Origin: Betaproteobacteria bacterium HGW-Betaproteobacteria-9
GTDB lineage: Bacteria; Pseudomonadota; Gammaproteobacteria; Burkholderiales; Burkholderiaceae_C
DNA length: 64,000 nt
Reading direction: 5' to 3'
Assembly (NCBI GenBank): GCA_002842215.1
Contig: PHCC01000013.1
Location: forward strand, 62,001-126,000
Shown here: positions 8,945 through 17,405 of the stretch, in pieces
Layout of the letters: each line of letters starts with the position of its first letter
Numbering within the stretch: the stretch's first letter is position 1
Notes under the pieces: generated by a model
Seen by the model: the letters and a program-made list of their open reading frames with translations, nothing else
Database searches by the model: none
What the model was told of the DNA's origin: nothing
Made by a program: the position numbers and the translations under genes

Positions 8945-9874
8945 ATGGATGACCTACTGGAACACCAGCGCCGCCAGGAAGAAGAAGAGTTCTGGGAGGA
9001 CAAGGAACGCAATGAACAGAGTCCCAAGGGAGGCAGAAAGCCGGATTTCTCCCTCCCTGATGACGACGATGCCATTCGCCCGGCCAGAAGTGCACCGTTG
9101 ACCGACAGCGTGTTCGGCGCACCACGGGCAAGCCAGGAAACCGAGCCTGTCTTTCGACAGCCCGCCAAACGGATGCCTGAGACCAAAAAGAAAACGAACA
9201 TGGCTGGGTTGTGGTTGGTTCTGATTCTGGTGCTCGGTGCCCTTGGCTACCAGGGGTACCGCATGTGGCAAAAGAGCCGAGAGAGCAGCGGAGCAATCGT
9301 CCAATCCGGCGCTGCGCCCGCTTTGCCGCCCGTGTTAGGTGCCGTCGAATTGCCTGCCACGGTGGGCGCGCCCAACCAAGCGCCTTTACCAGCCGCAGCG
9401 CCCGAGCCGGAGGGGCCCGCTGGCCCGACGCCTGAACAAATTGCACTGAATGCCCGCTTGGACAAGCTGGAAGCCCGTCTGAACGAGGTCATAGAAGGTC
9501 TGCGCGCGCAGGGCTACGTCATTGGCGAAGCCGGTGCAAACGGTGGGGCGTTGCCACCTTCCGCCTTCGCGCCTCGGCAGGTAGCGCCGCCCATGGTGCA
9601 AAAAACGGCTTTGCCGGTGCGCAAGCGCCACGCACCGAAACCCGTGATCAAGGCGATGCCACCAGTCACCCGGCAAGAGCTGTTGTCTGTGGACATGTGG
9701 GGCGGAAAGCCCTCTGTGGTGGTCGGCAATGGCGACCCGAAGAACAGCCGAATCAAGGTGCTTCAACCGGGTGACAGCTTCAACGGCATCACCCTCAACT
9801 CGGTGGACGTGGGCGCGCAGCGCGCCACCTTCACCAACGGCGCTCGTTCCATCACGCTGGATGTGACGAATTGA
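8945..9874 (+). CDS. Single-pass membrane protein of the ICE transfer operon
   Basis: A 309-residue protein. It begins with a charged cytoplasmic segment (EDKERNEQSPKGGRKPD), has one transmembrane helix at about residues 83-101, then a proline/alanine-rich periplasmic linker and a compact C-terminal domain of about 75 residues starting near RQELLSVDMWGG. The topology is similar to PilP/VirB10-type envelope spanners, and the C-terminal fold reads like the short beta domain of PilP-like lipoproteins. I cannot name the family. It lies 14 bp after the PilL-like gene and 8 bp before the PFL_4693 gene. Confidence 0.75.
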   Translation: MDDLLEHQRRQEEEEFWEDKERNEQSPKGGRKPDFSLPDDDDAIRPARSAPLTDSVFGAPRASQETEPVFRQPAKRMPETKKKTNMAGLWLVLILVLGALGYQGYRMWQKSRESSGAIVQSGAAPALPPVLGAVELPATVGAPNQAPLPAAAPEPEGPAGPTPEQIALNARLDKLEARLNEVIEGLRAQGYVIGEAGANGGALPPSAFAPRQVAPPMVQKTALPVRKRHAPKPVIKAMPPVTRQELLSVDMWGGKPSVVVGNGDPKNSRIKVLQPGDSFNGITLNSVDVGAQRATFTNGARSITLDVTN

Positions 9875-9882
9875 GCTGCGCC

Positions 9883-10449
9883 ATGAAACGACTTGACCTC
9901 ATCTCCCTTTGCGCCGTGACCGTGGCTTTGGTGGGCGCATGCCTCAGCTTGGGCGCATCCGCCCAGTCGCGCGTGCTGAATCAGACACAGGAACAAACCA
10001 CGCAAACGGGTGAGTCTTCCCAACAGCCTGTCGCACGTCTGCATTCCCAGCTGGATGCCAATGACCTGTTGGTGGCTCAGATATGGGGCCTGAGCAACGA
10101 GGAAATGATTCGCGCCAAGGTGCTGCTGAAAGGCCCGAGGGCGGCGTTTTCGGTCCAAAACCTCTCGCCCGTCGAAGCGCTGGGCATCCATGCCCGCGAC
10201 GAAAAAGAGCGGGTGAAGTACGCCGAACTGTTCGCCAAGGCCCTGCAGGCCGACGTGGAGCGCAGCCTCGCATGGAACAGGACGTTCATGGAAGTACAGG
10301 CCCGGCTGTACCCCAACCAAGCCGTTGTGGACTACTCAGGACTGCCACAAGTGACCGCACCCACGGCCACAGCCGACATGATGGGCGTACCACGCGCCAT
10401 GGTCAAAGAGCCCGCTGCTCCAACCCGCCGCCCGGCAGCGAAGCGTTGA
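9883..10449 (+). CDS. ICE protein, PFL_4693 family (TIGR03759)
   Basis: A 188-residue exported protein with an N-terminal signal sequence ending ASA-Q at about residue 28. The central region (DLLVAQIWGLSNEEMIRAKVL) is the conserved core of the TIGR03759 conjugative family, whose precise task is not known. Its constant place just before the transglycosylase gene suggests a periplasmic role in building the channel. The ATG at 9883 is used rather than the TTG at 9871 because the signal sequence then begins with the usual MKR. The C-terminus is basic and proline-rich. Confidence 0.85.
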   Translation: MKRLDLISLCAVTVALVGACLSLGASAQSRVLNQTQEQTTQTGESSQQPVARLHSQLDANDLLVAQIWGLSNEEMIRAKVLLKGPRAAFSVQNLSPVEALGIHARDEKERVKYAELFAKALQADVERSLAWNRTFMEVQARLYPNQAVVDYSGLPQVTAPTATADMMGVPRAMVKEPAAPTRRPAAKR

Positions 10450-10456
10450 TTCAGCC

Positions 10457-11281
10457 ATGACGCGCCGCGCAGTTTCACCATACATGCCACTGGCTTCGCG
10501 CCAACTGGCGGTGTCGTGCGCGTTGTTTTTCGCGTCATTGGGTGGCGCTCACGCCCAGGCGGTCGGCAGTGCCTGGATTGACCCTTCGGAACAAACCAAA
10601 ACCATTTATCCAGCACCGGCCAAGGGCCTGAGGCAAGCCCACGAGCCAAGCGTTCGCATGCAAGCCCAACGCTTGGCCGAGGACGGCACCAAGCTGATTT
10701 GGCCTAAAACGCTCACAGCGTCTGAACAAACCGCTTTGGCTCACCGCTTGTTGCCGCAGGCCTTCACGCCCGGCATGGCGTCGGCGTCGGCGTCGGCTTC
10801 TGCGCCAGCGCCTAAAAGGGGTGCCGCCTCGCGCGCCACGCCATTGATGCTCAAGACCTTGATGCAGGCCGCTGAGCGCTTTTCTGTGGATGCCTACCTG
10901 ATTAAAGCGGTGATCCACGCCGAGTCGGCGTTCAACCCTCACGCGCGCAGTCCCAAAAACGCCATCGGCTTGATGCAAGTCTTGCCCGGCACCGCCCGCG
11001 ATCTGGGTTTATCCGCGCAGCCGACGGCCACGGTCGAGGAGCTACTGACCGATCCCCGCGTGAGCATTGTTGTGGGCACCAAGTACCTTGCCGAACAGCT
11101 TGAGCGGTTCGGCGGCAATGTCGAGCTGGCGGTTGCCGCTTACAACGCTGGTCCAGGTGCCGTGATGAAGGCCGGCAACAAGGTGCCGCCTTACGCGGAA
11201 ACGCGGGCCTACGTGAAACGGGTCATGGAGTTGGCGCGCAACTACCGGCTGCGCAAGACTTTGCAAGGGGTACAGGCATGA
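10457..11281 (+). CDS. Lytic transglycosylase (SLT domain) of the transfer system
   Basis: It cleaves peptidoglycan so that the secretion channel can cross the wall, the VirB1 role. The 274-residue protein has a signal peptide, a linker containing a run of Ser-Ala pairs (encoded by repeated GTCGGC units near 10780-10805), and an SLT domain from about residue 130. Catalytic Glu is in HAESAFNPHA, followed by the GLMQV and AAYNAGPGAV motifs that define the family. Its last four bases overlap the next gene. Confidence 0.92.
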   Translation: MTRRAVSPYMPLASRQLAVSCALFFASLGGAHAQAVGSAWIDPSEQTKTIYPAPAKGLRQAHEPSVRMQAQRLAEDGTKLIWPKTLTASEQTALAHRLLPQAFTPGMASASASASAPAPKRGAASRATPLMLKTLMQAAERFSVDAYLIKAVIHAESAFNPHARSPKNAIGLMQVLPGTARDLGLSAQPTATVEELLTDPRVSIVVGTKYLAEQLERFGGNVELAVAAYNAGPGAVMKAGNKVPPYAETRAYVKRVMELARNYRLRKTLQGVQA

Positions 11282-11895
11282 GCGCTGCGCCGGGCCGTTC
11301 CCAAGCAAGCTCGCACCGCAGCCCGCAGGGCGAAGGTACTCCAGTGAGCGCCCACCTGTCTCTGCTGTTGCTGGCGTCTTTGATTGCCCTGCCCTTCGCA
11401 TCCGCGGCGGGCTGGTGTGCCGACTTGGAGGTGATCCACGACGGCGCCGGTAGCGTGCCACTGGGCACGTACTACGGCCACCTGGTCTCGGGCGTGGATC
11501 AGGCTGGGGTGTTGCCGGGAACCCGTTTTCCATTGACCACGGCACTCAAGCCTGGTCGCTTGATCTCGGCTGGTTCAGGCGATGGCCTGTTCGACACGCA
11601 CTGGCTGGCCCATCCGATCTTTGTCTTGGGCACCGATGACCTGAGTTTTCAGTGGCTGCAACAACACCGGCAGACATTGCATACCTTGGGTGCCTCAGGT
11701 TTGGTGATCGAAGCCAGCTCGGAGACGAAGTTCAAGGATTTGCAGGCGTTCGCGGGGGGTGTTTCGGTCGCTCCCGTGCGCGGTCCATGGCTGGAACAAA
11801 AGCTCTTGTCTGCGGGCATCAGCCGTTACCCAATCGTGGTGATGCCAGATGGTCGCATCACCGACACGCCAGAACCTGAGGGGCGCGTCAAGTGA
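11278..11895 (+). CDS. ICE protein, PFL_4695 family (TIGR03765)
   Basis: A 205-residue exported protein. The recognisable core DLEVIHDGAGSVPLGTYYGH and the downstream VLPGTRFPL segment match the PFL_4695 family of conjugative elements, function unknown. The first ATG overlaps the preceding stop. A GTG at 11344 with an AAGG element nearby would give a tidier signal peptide, so the true start may be there. The 3' end overlaps the TraD start by four bases, which places it in the coupling-protein block. Confidence 0.85.
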   Translation: MSAAPGRSQASSHRSPQGEGTPVSAHLSLLLLASLIALPFASAAGWCADLEVIHDGAGSVPLGTYYGHLVSGVDQAGVLPGTRFPLTTALKPGRLISAGSGDGLFDTHWLAHPIFVLGTDDLSFQWLQQHRQTLHTLGASGLVIEASSETKFKDLQAFAGGVSVAPVRGPWLEQKLLSAGISRYPIVVMPDGRITDTPEPEGRVK

Positions 11896-14180
11896 AAAAC
11901 GACAACGCACTGGAAGCCCTGTTGCGGCCTCCTGTGGAGCTGTGGAGCACCGCCATGGCCTGGGGTGTGGCCTTGGTGGCCATCGCCGCCCCATGGGCCT
12001 TGATGATGCCGCCGTGGCTGGGCTGGGGGCTGGCCATCGTCGCGGCCTACTTTGGCTGGGTTCGCGCACGCCAAGCCGTTGAGATCCTGCGCTACCAGCA
12101 CGGGATGAAGTATTACAAGGTGACCAAAGTGGCCCCGCACAAGATCCCGGTTGAGCCTGGCCAGTTCTACCTGGGTGATGGTTTTGAGTGGACGCAGCAA
12201 CACACGCAGCGCAAACGCGATGCCACCCGCACCGACGCACGTCCCTATGTGCGAGCACAACCGCGCGAGCTGGCGCTGCGGAGAGTCGGTTTGAGGCTTC
12301 GGGAATGGTCAAGCTCGGAGGCTGGGCTTCCTCGGAAATTGAGGGCCGTGAAGCAGGTGGCGGGCTTGGTGGCCAACTACGACAGTTGGATCAATCCGTT
12401 TCAGGCCCATGCCGACTTGGGCGGATCTCCCATCCTGCATGGTGTGGGTGCGCTGGAAGAACGGCCTGTGACCATGCGCCAGTCTTCGCGCAACGGCCAC
12501 ATGATTGTTCTCGGCACCACGCGGGTGGGCAAGACACGCATGCTGGAAATGCTGGCGACACAGGACATTCACGCTGGGCATGTGACCATCGTGATCGACC
12601 CTAAGGGTGACGCGGAACTCATGTTGCGCCTGTACGCGGAAGCCCAGCGCGCAGGGCGCGCCGATCAGTTCTACCTATTCCATCTCGGCTACCCGGAGAT
12701 TTCTGCGCGCTACAACGGCATCGGCAACTTCAGTCGCATCACCGAAGTCGCTGGCCGGGCCACCAACGCCCTGCCCTCTTCGGGCAACAGCGCGGCGTTC
12801 AAAGAATTCTCCTGGCGCTTCACCAACATCGTGGCGCAGGCCCAGGTGGCGCTCGGTCGGGTACCGACCTATGAGACCTTGCTGGCCGATGTGACCGGCA
12901 TCGACCCGCTGTTCATGGACTACGCCACCATGGTGTTTCGCACCAAAGCGGCAGAAGGCCAGTTCACCGACTACCAAGACCGTCTGGGACGCCTGGAGGG
13001 CCTGATCGAGAAGAAGAAGGCCCCCGTGCCGCGCAGCCTGGCCGACCGTCAGGTGGAGCTGGTGGCGATGTTCTTGCTCATCAAAGAAACTCGCATTGTT
13101 GACAAGGTGTTGACCGGTCTGGCCGCTGCGTTCAGTTACGAGCGCTCCTTCTACGAAAAGATCATCGCCAGTCTCGGCCCCTTCCTGGAGAAGCTGACCT
13201 CCGGCGCAGCAGGCAAGCTGATTTCCCCCGACTACTTCGATCCCGAAGACAAGCGCCCGATCTTCGACTGGATGACAGTCATTCGCCAGGGCGGCATCGT
13301 GTACTCCGGTCTGGACGCGCTGTCGGACTCGGTGGTGTCTTCCGCTGTGGGCAACAGCATGCTGGCCGACCTGGTGTCCGTGGGCGGCAAGCTCTACAAG
13401 ACAGGTCTTGATCCACACCACCCCGAGGGCAAGATCGTATTGCCGACGGTCTGCGCGCACTTTGACGAAGTGAACGAGATTTGCGGACCTGAGTTCGTGC
13501 CCATGGTCAACAAGCTGGGTGGCTCAGGTTTTCGGATCACGGCCTACACGCAGTCGATGTTCGACATCGAGGCCAAGGTCGGCGACAAGGCAAAAGCTGG
13601 CCAGATCCTGGACAACTTCAACCACGTCGTGATGCTGCGCGTGCGCTCGGTGGCCACGGCCAACCTGTTGGCCGAACAAGTGCCCCAGGTGGACGTGGTG
13701 CATCTGACGCCCATGTCGGGTGTCAGCGACACCGCAGCCGAAGGCACGGGCGTGGACTTCACCAGCCGCAACAACGACATTGTGACCACCACCAAGGTGG
13801 CCATGATTGAAGCGGCCGACGTTCTGGAGCTGCCCCAAGGTCAGGCCTTTGCCCTGCTGGAAGGCAATCGCCGGTACAAGCTGCGCATCCCGCTGGCCGA
13901 CACCACCGACGATCCGTTCGTTCCCGAATCGCTCAAGAAGGTGGCGGCGGACATGAAGGCGCGTTACCGCACGTCCGAGAAGTGGGCATCCGAGACCGAC
14001 TGGTTGGGCAATCAGCCGCTGGGCGCCAATGCGGGCGGTGTCATCGACACCACCCTGGCTTTCCCCGACGCCATGGCAGAAGATGAAGAACCGTCGGACA
14101 GCCCAAATCAAACCCGAGGTGGCACGCAAGCGTTTGAGACCAGCGCGGTCGTGACTGGCGTGGTGGGAGGTCTGGAATGA
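11892..14180 (+). CDS. traD: Type IV coupling protein TraD (SXT/ICE type)
   Basis: This inner-membrane ATPase hands the relaxase-DNA complex to the secretion channel. The 762-residue protein has two N-terminal membrane helices (about 17-56), then a RecA-like motor with Walker A GTTRVGKT at about residue 207 and Walker B VIDPKGDAEL shortly after. The C-terminal part is conserved up to about residue 700. The size and motifs are those of TIGR03743 TraD. It starts at a GTG overlapping the previous stop and overlaps the following membrane protein gene by four bases. Confidence 0.95.
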   Translation: MKNDNALEALLRPPVELWSTAMAWGVALVAIAAPWALMMPPWLGWGLAIVAAYFGWVRARQAVEILRYQHGMKYYKVTKVAPHKIPVEPGQFYLGDGFEWTQQHTQRKRDATRTDARPYVRAQPRELALRRVGLRLREWSSSEAGLPRKLRAVKQVAGLVANYDSWINPFQAHADLGGSPILHGVGALEERPVTMRQSSRNGHMIVLGTTRVGKTRMLEMLATQDIHAGHVTIVIDPKGDAELMLRLYAEAQRAGRADQFYLFHLGYPEISARYNGIGNFSRITEVAGRATNALPSSGNSAAFKEFSWRFTNIVAQAQVALGRVPTYETLLADVTGIDPLFMDYATMVFRTKAAEGQFTDYQDRLGRLEGLIEKKKAPVPRSLADRQVELVAMFLLIKETRIVDKVLTGLAAAFSYERSFYEKIIASLGPFLEKLTSGAAGKLISPDYFDPEDKRPIFDWMTVIRQGGIVYSGLDALSDSVVSSAVGNSMLADLVSVGGKLYKTGLDPHHPEGKIVLPTVCAHFDEVNEICGPEFVPMVNKLGGSGFRITAYTQSMFDIEAKVGDKAKAGQILDNFNHVVMLRVRSVATANLLAEQVPQVDVVHLTPMSGVSDTAAEGTGVDFTSRNNDIVTTTKVAMIEAADVLELPQGQAFALLEGNRRYKLRIPLADTTDDPFVPESLKKVAADMKARYRTSEKWASETDWLGNQPLGANAGGVIDTTLAFPDAMAEDEEPSDSPNQTRGGTQAFETSAVVTGVVGGLE

Positions 14181-14935
14181 GCGGGCCGTCCAAAGGGCCA
14201 GTGCGCGCCCGCACGCGCGGGCCGATGGAGCTGGGCATGGAGATCGCCTTCGGCTTGCTCTTCGTCACCCTCTTCGCCTGGTTCATCGGTGTGCTGATCG
14301 AGATAGTCGGTTCGCACACGATCTGGCAAGAAAAAGGGGAGTTCCACGCCAAAGAAATCGTGGCGCAAGACATGGACTACATCGCCATGGCACCGCGCAG
14401 CTTGCTGGTGCGCGACACCGTGGCCTGGTCCAACCGCGTCATCGGCTGGGTGGCCTTCCCCTACGAAAAACTGGGCGTCCTCAATTGGTACGAGCGCCTG
14501 CATGGCGAATCCGCCCAGCGCTCGGCGCCTGCGGCCAACCAATCCATCTTGAGTCAGCGTGTGAGCAAGGCCAACGCCTCCTTGCAGCACACCCTCTCCA
14601 AATGGCTCGTGATGTCCATGTACGTCGGTCAAGATGTGCTGCTGCGCCTGTCGGTGGCCGCGTTCGCCCTGCCCGCTTTTGTGTTGGCCTGCATGGTTGG
14701 TGTGGTCGATGGCCTGGTGCGCCGCGATCTGCGCCGCTGGGGAGGTGGGCGCGAAAGCTCGTTCGTCTACCACCACGCCAAACGCTACACGCACTGGGCG
14801 CTCACGGGCGGTTTTGGGCTGTACCTGGCCTGGCCGTTCGGCGGTTTCAACCCGGCCTACATGGTGTTTGTTTTCACGATGCTGGTGGCTTTCACCATGT
14901 CCACCGCTGTGTCGGCGTTCAAGAAATATGTCTGA
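14177..14935 (+). CDS. ICE membrane protein, PFL_4697 family (TIGR03747)
   Basis: A 252-residue inner-membrane protein with about four transmembrane helices: one near the N-terminus (GLLFVTLFAWFIGVLIEIVG), one at about 155-180 and a pair at the C-terminus. The family always follows traD in this type of element and is thought to assist the coupling protein, although this is based on gene order. Start ATGA overlaps traD. The ORF ends 31 bp before the RAQPRD-family start. Confidence 0.88.
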   Translation: MSGPSKGPVRARTRGPMELGMEIAFGLLFVTLFAWFIGVLIEIVGSHTIWQEKGEFHAKEIVAQDMDYIAMAPRSLLVRDTVAWSNRVIGWVAFPYEKLGVLNWYERLHGESAQRSAPAANQSILSQRVSKANASLQHTLSKWLVMSMYVGQDVLLRLSVAAFALPAFVLACMVGVVDGLVRRDLRRWGGGRESSFVYHHAKRYTHWALTGGFGLYLAWPFGGFNPAYMVFVFTMLVAFTMSTAVSAFKKYV

Positions 14936-14966
14936 TTTTCTGTTCTTTCAAACCACGGGAGCCTCT

Positions 14967-15344
14967 ATGTCTCAAGCTCAATCTCAGGCTGCATCACAAG
15001 TGGTGCAGCCCAATCCGACCCACGCTGCGAAGCCCAGCGCGCACCGCGCCTGGATGGTCACCTTGCTGATTGCCTGCGCATCGTTGAGCACCACGGCCAG
15101 CGCCGCCAGTGGCGACGCCGACACCGAACGAGAGAACCTGGCGCGCATCAGCTCCGAGCTGGAGCGTGTGCAGGCCATGGTCAAGGATGCCGCCGACCGC
15201 GCTCCCAGCGGCCAGCGCGTCAAGTTCCGTTACGACTGGTTGATGCAAGACCTGCAAATGTTGCGCGAAGGCGTGACTGATCACGTCGATGCACCACGCC
15301 AGCCGCGCCCGGTGCCTCCCCTGCGCGGCGACTACCGCCAATAA
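14967..15344 (+). CDS. RAQPRD-family ICE protein (PFL_4698)
   Basis: A 125-residue exported protein. Its C-terminus carries DAPRQPRPVPPLRGDYR, a variant of the RAQPRD motif that names the family, preceded by the helical ERENLARISSELERV. A hydrophobic segment at about residues 30-50 ending in TASAASG serves as signal sequence. The start is the ATG at 14967 with GGGAG six bases upstream. Longer readings run back into the previous gene. The role is unknown but it is probably periplasmic. Confidence 0.85.
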   Translation: MSQAQSQAASQVVQPNPTHAAKPSAHRAWMVTLLIACASLSTTASAASGDADTERENLARISSELERVQAMVKDAADRAPSGQRVKFRYDWLMQDLQMLREGVTDHVDAPRQPRPVPPLRGDYRQ

Positions 15345-15359
15345 GCCCGGGGTCAAGCA

Positions 15360-15593
15360 ATGAATGCCTCCATGGCCACTGCCTTTGAAGTCGGCTCAGG
15401 TGTCGCACCCACCGCGCTGCGCTCAACCATCCAGCTCATTGCCTTGGGCGTGTCTTTGATGGTTTTTGCCTGGGTCATCGCGCAGATCTTTTCGGCCTAC
15501 CAGAACAACCGGGCAACGGTGGCTCAGGCCGTAACGGGTTCCCTCAAATCAACCGTGATTTTGTGCTTGTTGGTCACGGTGATTTTTTGGTGA
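15360..15593 (+). CDS. Small ICE membrane protein, PFL_4701 family (DUF3262)
   Basis: A 77-residue protein with two transmembrane helices flanking a short polar loop (SAYQNNRATVAQAV). Such VirB2/VirB3-sized proteins precede the PFL_4702 protein in all elements of this type. Notably, residues 20-77 align without gaps to the C-terminal 59 residues of the protein encoded at 54085-55035, so a second copy of this domain exists in the window. Confidence 0.88.
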   Translation: MNASMATAFEVGSGVAPTALRSTIQLIALGVSLMVFAWVIAQIFSAYQNNRATVAQAVTGSLKSTVILCLLVTVIFW

Positions 15594-15657
15594 CGCTTGG
15601 TCACCGCTTTTGTGCTTCTGTTCAACAACTCGCTCATTTATCTCAGGAGAAACGTCC

Positions 15658-16059
15658 ATGACACCTCAACCTTTCATCAACAAATGGCGCGCTGCCCGCA
15701 GCACGCTCAGCCATTGGGCGCTTGTCCCAGCCGTGGCGCTCATGAGCAGTCCGGTCTTTGCGGCACTGCCGACCATGCCCACACCGGGCACCGACATGAA
15801 AGGCAACGCCGTCGCTGCCGGGGACTGGATGGGCTCCATGAGTGCCTGGTTCAAAGCCGGTTTGGCCATTTTGGGACTGGTCCTGCTGGCCTTCATGTTC
15901 TTCAAGGTCGTCGGCGGTGCCGTGGGCAAATGGGGTGAGTACACCAAGGGCCGTGCCGACATTGGCGACCTAAAGGAGTACCTGATCATGGGCATCATCA
16001 TCGTCGGCTTTGCCATTCTGATGGTGACCTATGCGTTCCAAGTGATCGGTGAGACCTGA
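15658..16059 (+). CDS. ICE membrane protein, PFL_4702 family (TIGR03745), candidate pilin-like subunit
   Basis: A 133-residue protein with a cleavable signal (ending SSPVFA-A), a short exposed stretch and two transmembrane helices joined by a basic loop (KWGEYTKGRAD). That is the layout of VirB2/TraA pilins, so a pilin role is plausible though unproven. The ATG at 15658 has AGGAGA eight bases upstream, which fixes the start. It lies between PFL_4701 and the TIGR03750 protein, the standard order. Confidence 0.88.
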   Translation: MTPQPFINKWRAARSTLSHWALVPAVALMSSPVFAALPTMPTPGTDMKGNAVAAGDWMGSMSAWFKAGLAILGLVLLAFMFFKVVGGAVGKWGEYTKGRADIGDLKEYLIMGIIIVGFAILMVTYAFQVIGET

Positions 16060-16081
16060 TCCTCACTGAGCGAGCGCCAGC

Positions 16082-16564
16082 ATGAACGCAGACACCTATT
16101 CATCAGGGCGCAACGCCCAACAAGAGGCCGACCCTGCGCGTTTGCGCGCGCCGGTGACCGACCGTGTGAATGTCGAGCCCGCGATCATTCGCGGGATGAC
16201 GGTCACCGAGGCCAAGGTCATCGCCTTGATCACGGTGCCCTTGTTTCTCTTGTTGGGCGGCGTGTTGCTGCTGTTGACAGGCTTTTGGCAGTTCATCCTG
16301 GCGCTCGGCATCGTCGGACCATTGGTTTCGCTTTGGTACGCCTCGGGCTCCCTGCAAAAGCTCAAGCGCGGACGACCCGATGGCTACTACACGCAAGCCA
16401 TCCACCTTTGGCTGGCCAAGCGCGGTCTGGTCGCCAGCAAGTTTATTTCCCACGACGGCCAATGGGATCTTGGCCGGTCTTTGGATCTCAGTCTGGCTCA
16501 TCCCTATGAGCTGAAAGAGCAAGCAGCCAAACCACAACCCCCTTCTAAATCCAAGACACCATGA
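16082..16564 (+). CDS. Conjugative transfer membrane protein, TIGR03750 (DUF3487)
   Basis: A 160-residue protein with two adjacent transmembrane helices (about residues 46-65 and 68-88) and a cytoplasmic tail. Size and position correspond to TIGR03750, thought to be the TraL/VirB3-like component. The conserved ITVPLFLLLGG and the RPDGYYTQ segments are visible. Its stop overlaps the start of the next gene, indicating coupled translation with the VirB8-like partner. Confidence 0.88.
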   Translation: MNADTYSSGRNAQQEADPARLRAPVTDRVNVEPAIIRGMTVTEAKVIALITVPLFLLLGGVLLLLTGFWQFILALGIVGPLVSLWYASGSLQKLKRGRPDGYYTQAIHLWLAKRGLVASKFISHDGQWDLGRSLDLSLAHPYELKEQAAKPQPPSKSKTP

Positions 16565-17391
16565 GCACGAATCAATCCCTGGACGCACTCGCCAACGAGC
16601 GCGCAAGCCACGCCAACACCCGGCGCTTGTTTCTGGGTCTGACCATCGTTTCGGTGGTGGGCATGGCACTGCTGTGGGCCAAACCCAAAGAGATTGACCT
16701 GCACATCAACCCCGATCTGCGGGCGGGCGACCGTGTGACCGTCGCCAACGGCACCGCACCTGTTCCCAACCCCAATGTGTACAGCTTCGCCTACTACGTG
16801 TGGCAGCAAATCAACCGCTGGCAAGCCGATGGCGGCACCGACTATGGCACCCAGATTTACAACTTCCAGTCCTACCTGACACCCCGTTGCCAGGCGCAGC
16901 TGCAGGGCGATATGGATGCCCGCAGCCGCAGCGGCGAGCTGCGCATGCGCACGCGCCAGATCACCGAGATTCCGGGTTTGGGCTTTCAAGACAACCGCGT
17001 TCTGAGCGAAGGCCCGGCCGCATGGAACGTTTTACTGGACATGCAGGTAATGGAGACCTTCCGTGGCCAGGCGGTCAAGGACACCTATGTCCGGTACCCC
17101 ATCCGAGTGGTGCGCTTTGACGTGGACCGTGAGCGCAACCCTTTCCGCCTGGCGGTGGACTGCTTTGGAAGCAACACGCCAGCCCGTATCGATGTGAAAG
17201 ACAGCGCTGTGAGCGGCGCCACCCCCGCCGGCATGGCTCCTGCGGTCTTGCCTGGCCTGAGCGATCAGCCTGCCGTGGCTATCGATCCCCAGCGAAACCC
17301 GTCTGCTTCGACAGCAGCACCAGCGGAACCACCCGCAGCACCAATGAGCGCGCCACAGGCCGCTGATGCGGCTACCACCCCGAACAACTGA
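16561..17391 (+). CDS. ICE protein, PFL_4703 family (DUF2895), TraE/VirB8-like
   Basis: A 276-residue bitopic protein. One transmembrane helix lies at about residues 22-40, followed by a periplasmic domain with the conserved VYSFAYYVWQQINRW segment. Topology and gene order fit the TraE/VirB8-like scaffold that links the inner-membrane complex to the outer-membrane core. The last about 60 residues are a low-complexity alanine/proline tail. It is followed 14 bp later by the TraK-like gene. Confidence 0.88.
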   Translation: MSTNQSLDALANERASHANTRRLFLGLTIVSVVGMALLWAKPKEIDLHINPDLRAGDRVTVANGTAPVPNPNVYSFAYYVWQQINRWQADGGTDYGTQIYNFQSYLTPRCQAQLQGDMDARSRSGELRMRTRQITEIPGLGFQDNRVLSEGPAAWNVLLDMQVMETFRGQAVKDTYVRYPIRVVRFDVDRERNPFRLAVDCFGSNTPARIDVKDSAVSGATPAGMAPAVLPGLSDQPAVAIDPQRNPSASTAAPAEPPAAPMSAPQAADAATTPNN

Positions 17392-17405
17392 TTCAGGAGC
17401 ATCAC

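Noticed and set aside
10778-10808. Short tandem GTCGGC repeats in the transglycosylase gene
   Set aside because: Explained as a Ser-Ala linker; length variation is possible but nothing suggests a phase-variation role because the frame is not altered by whole units.
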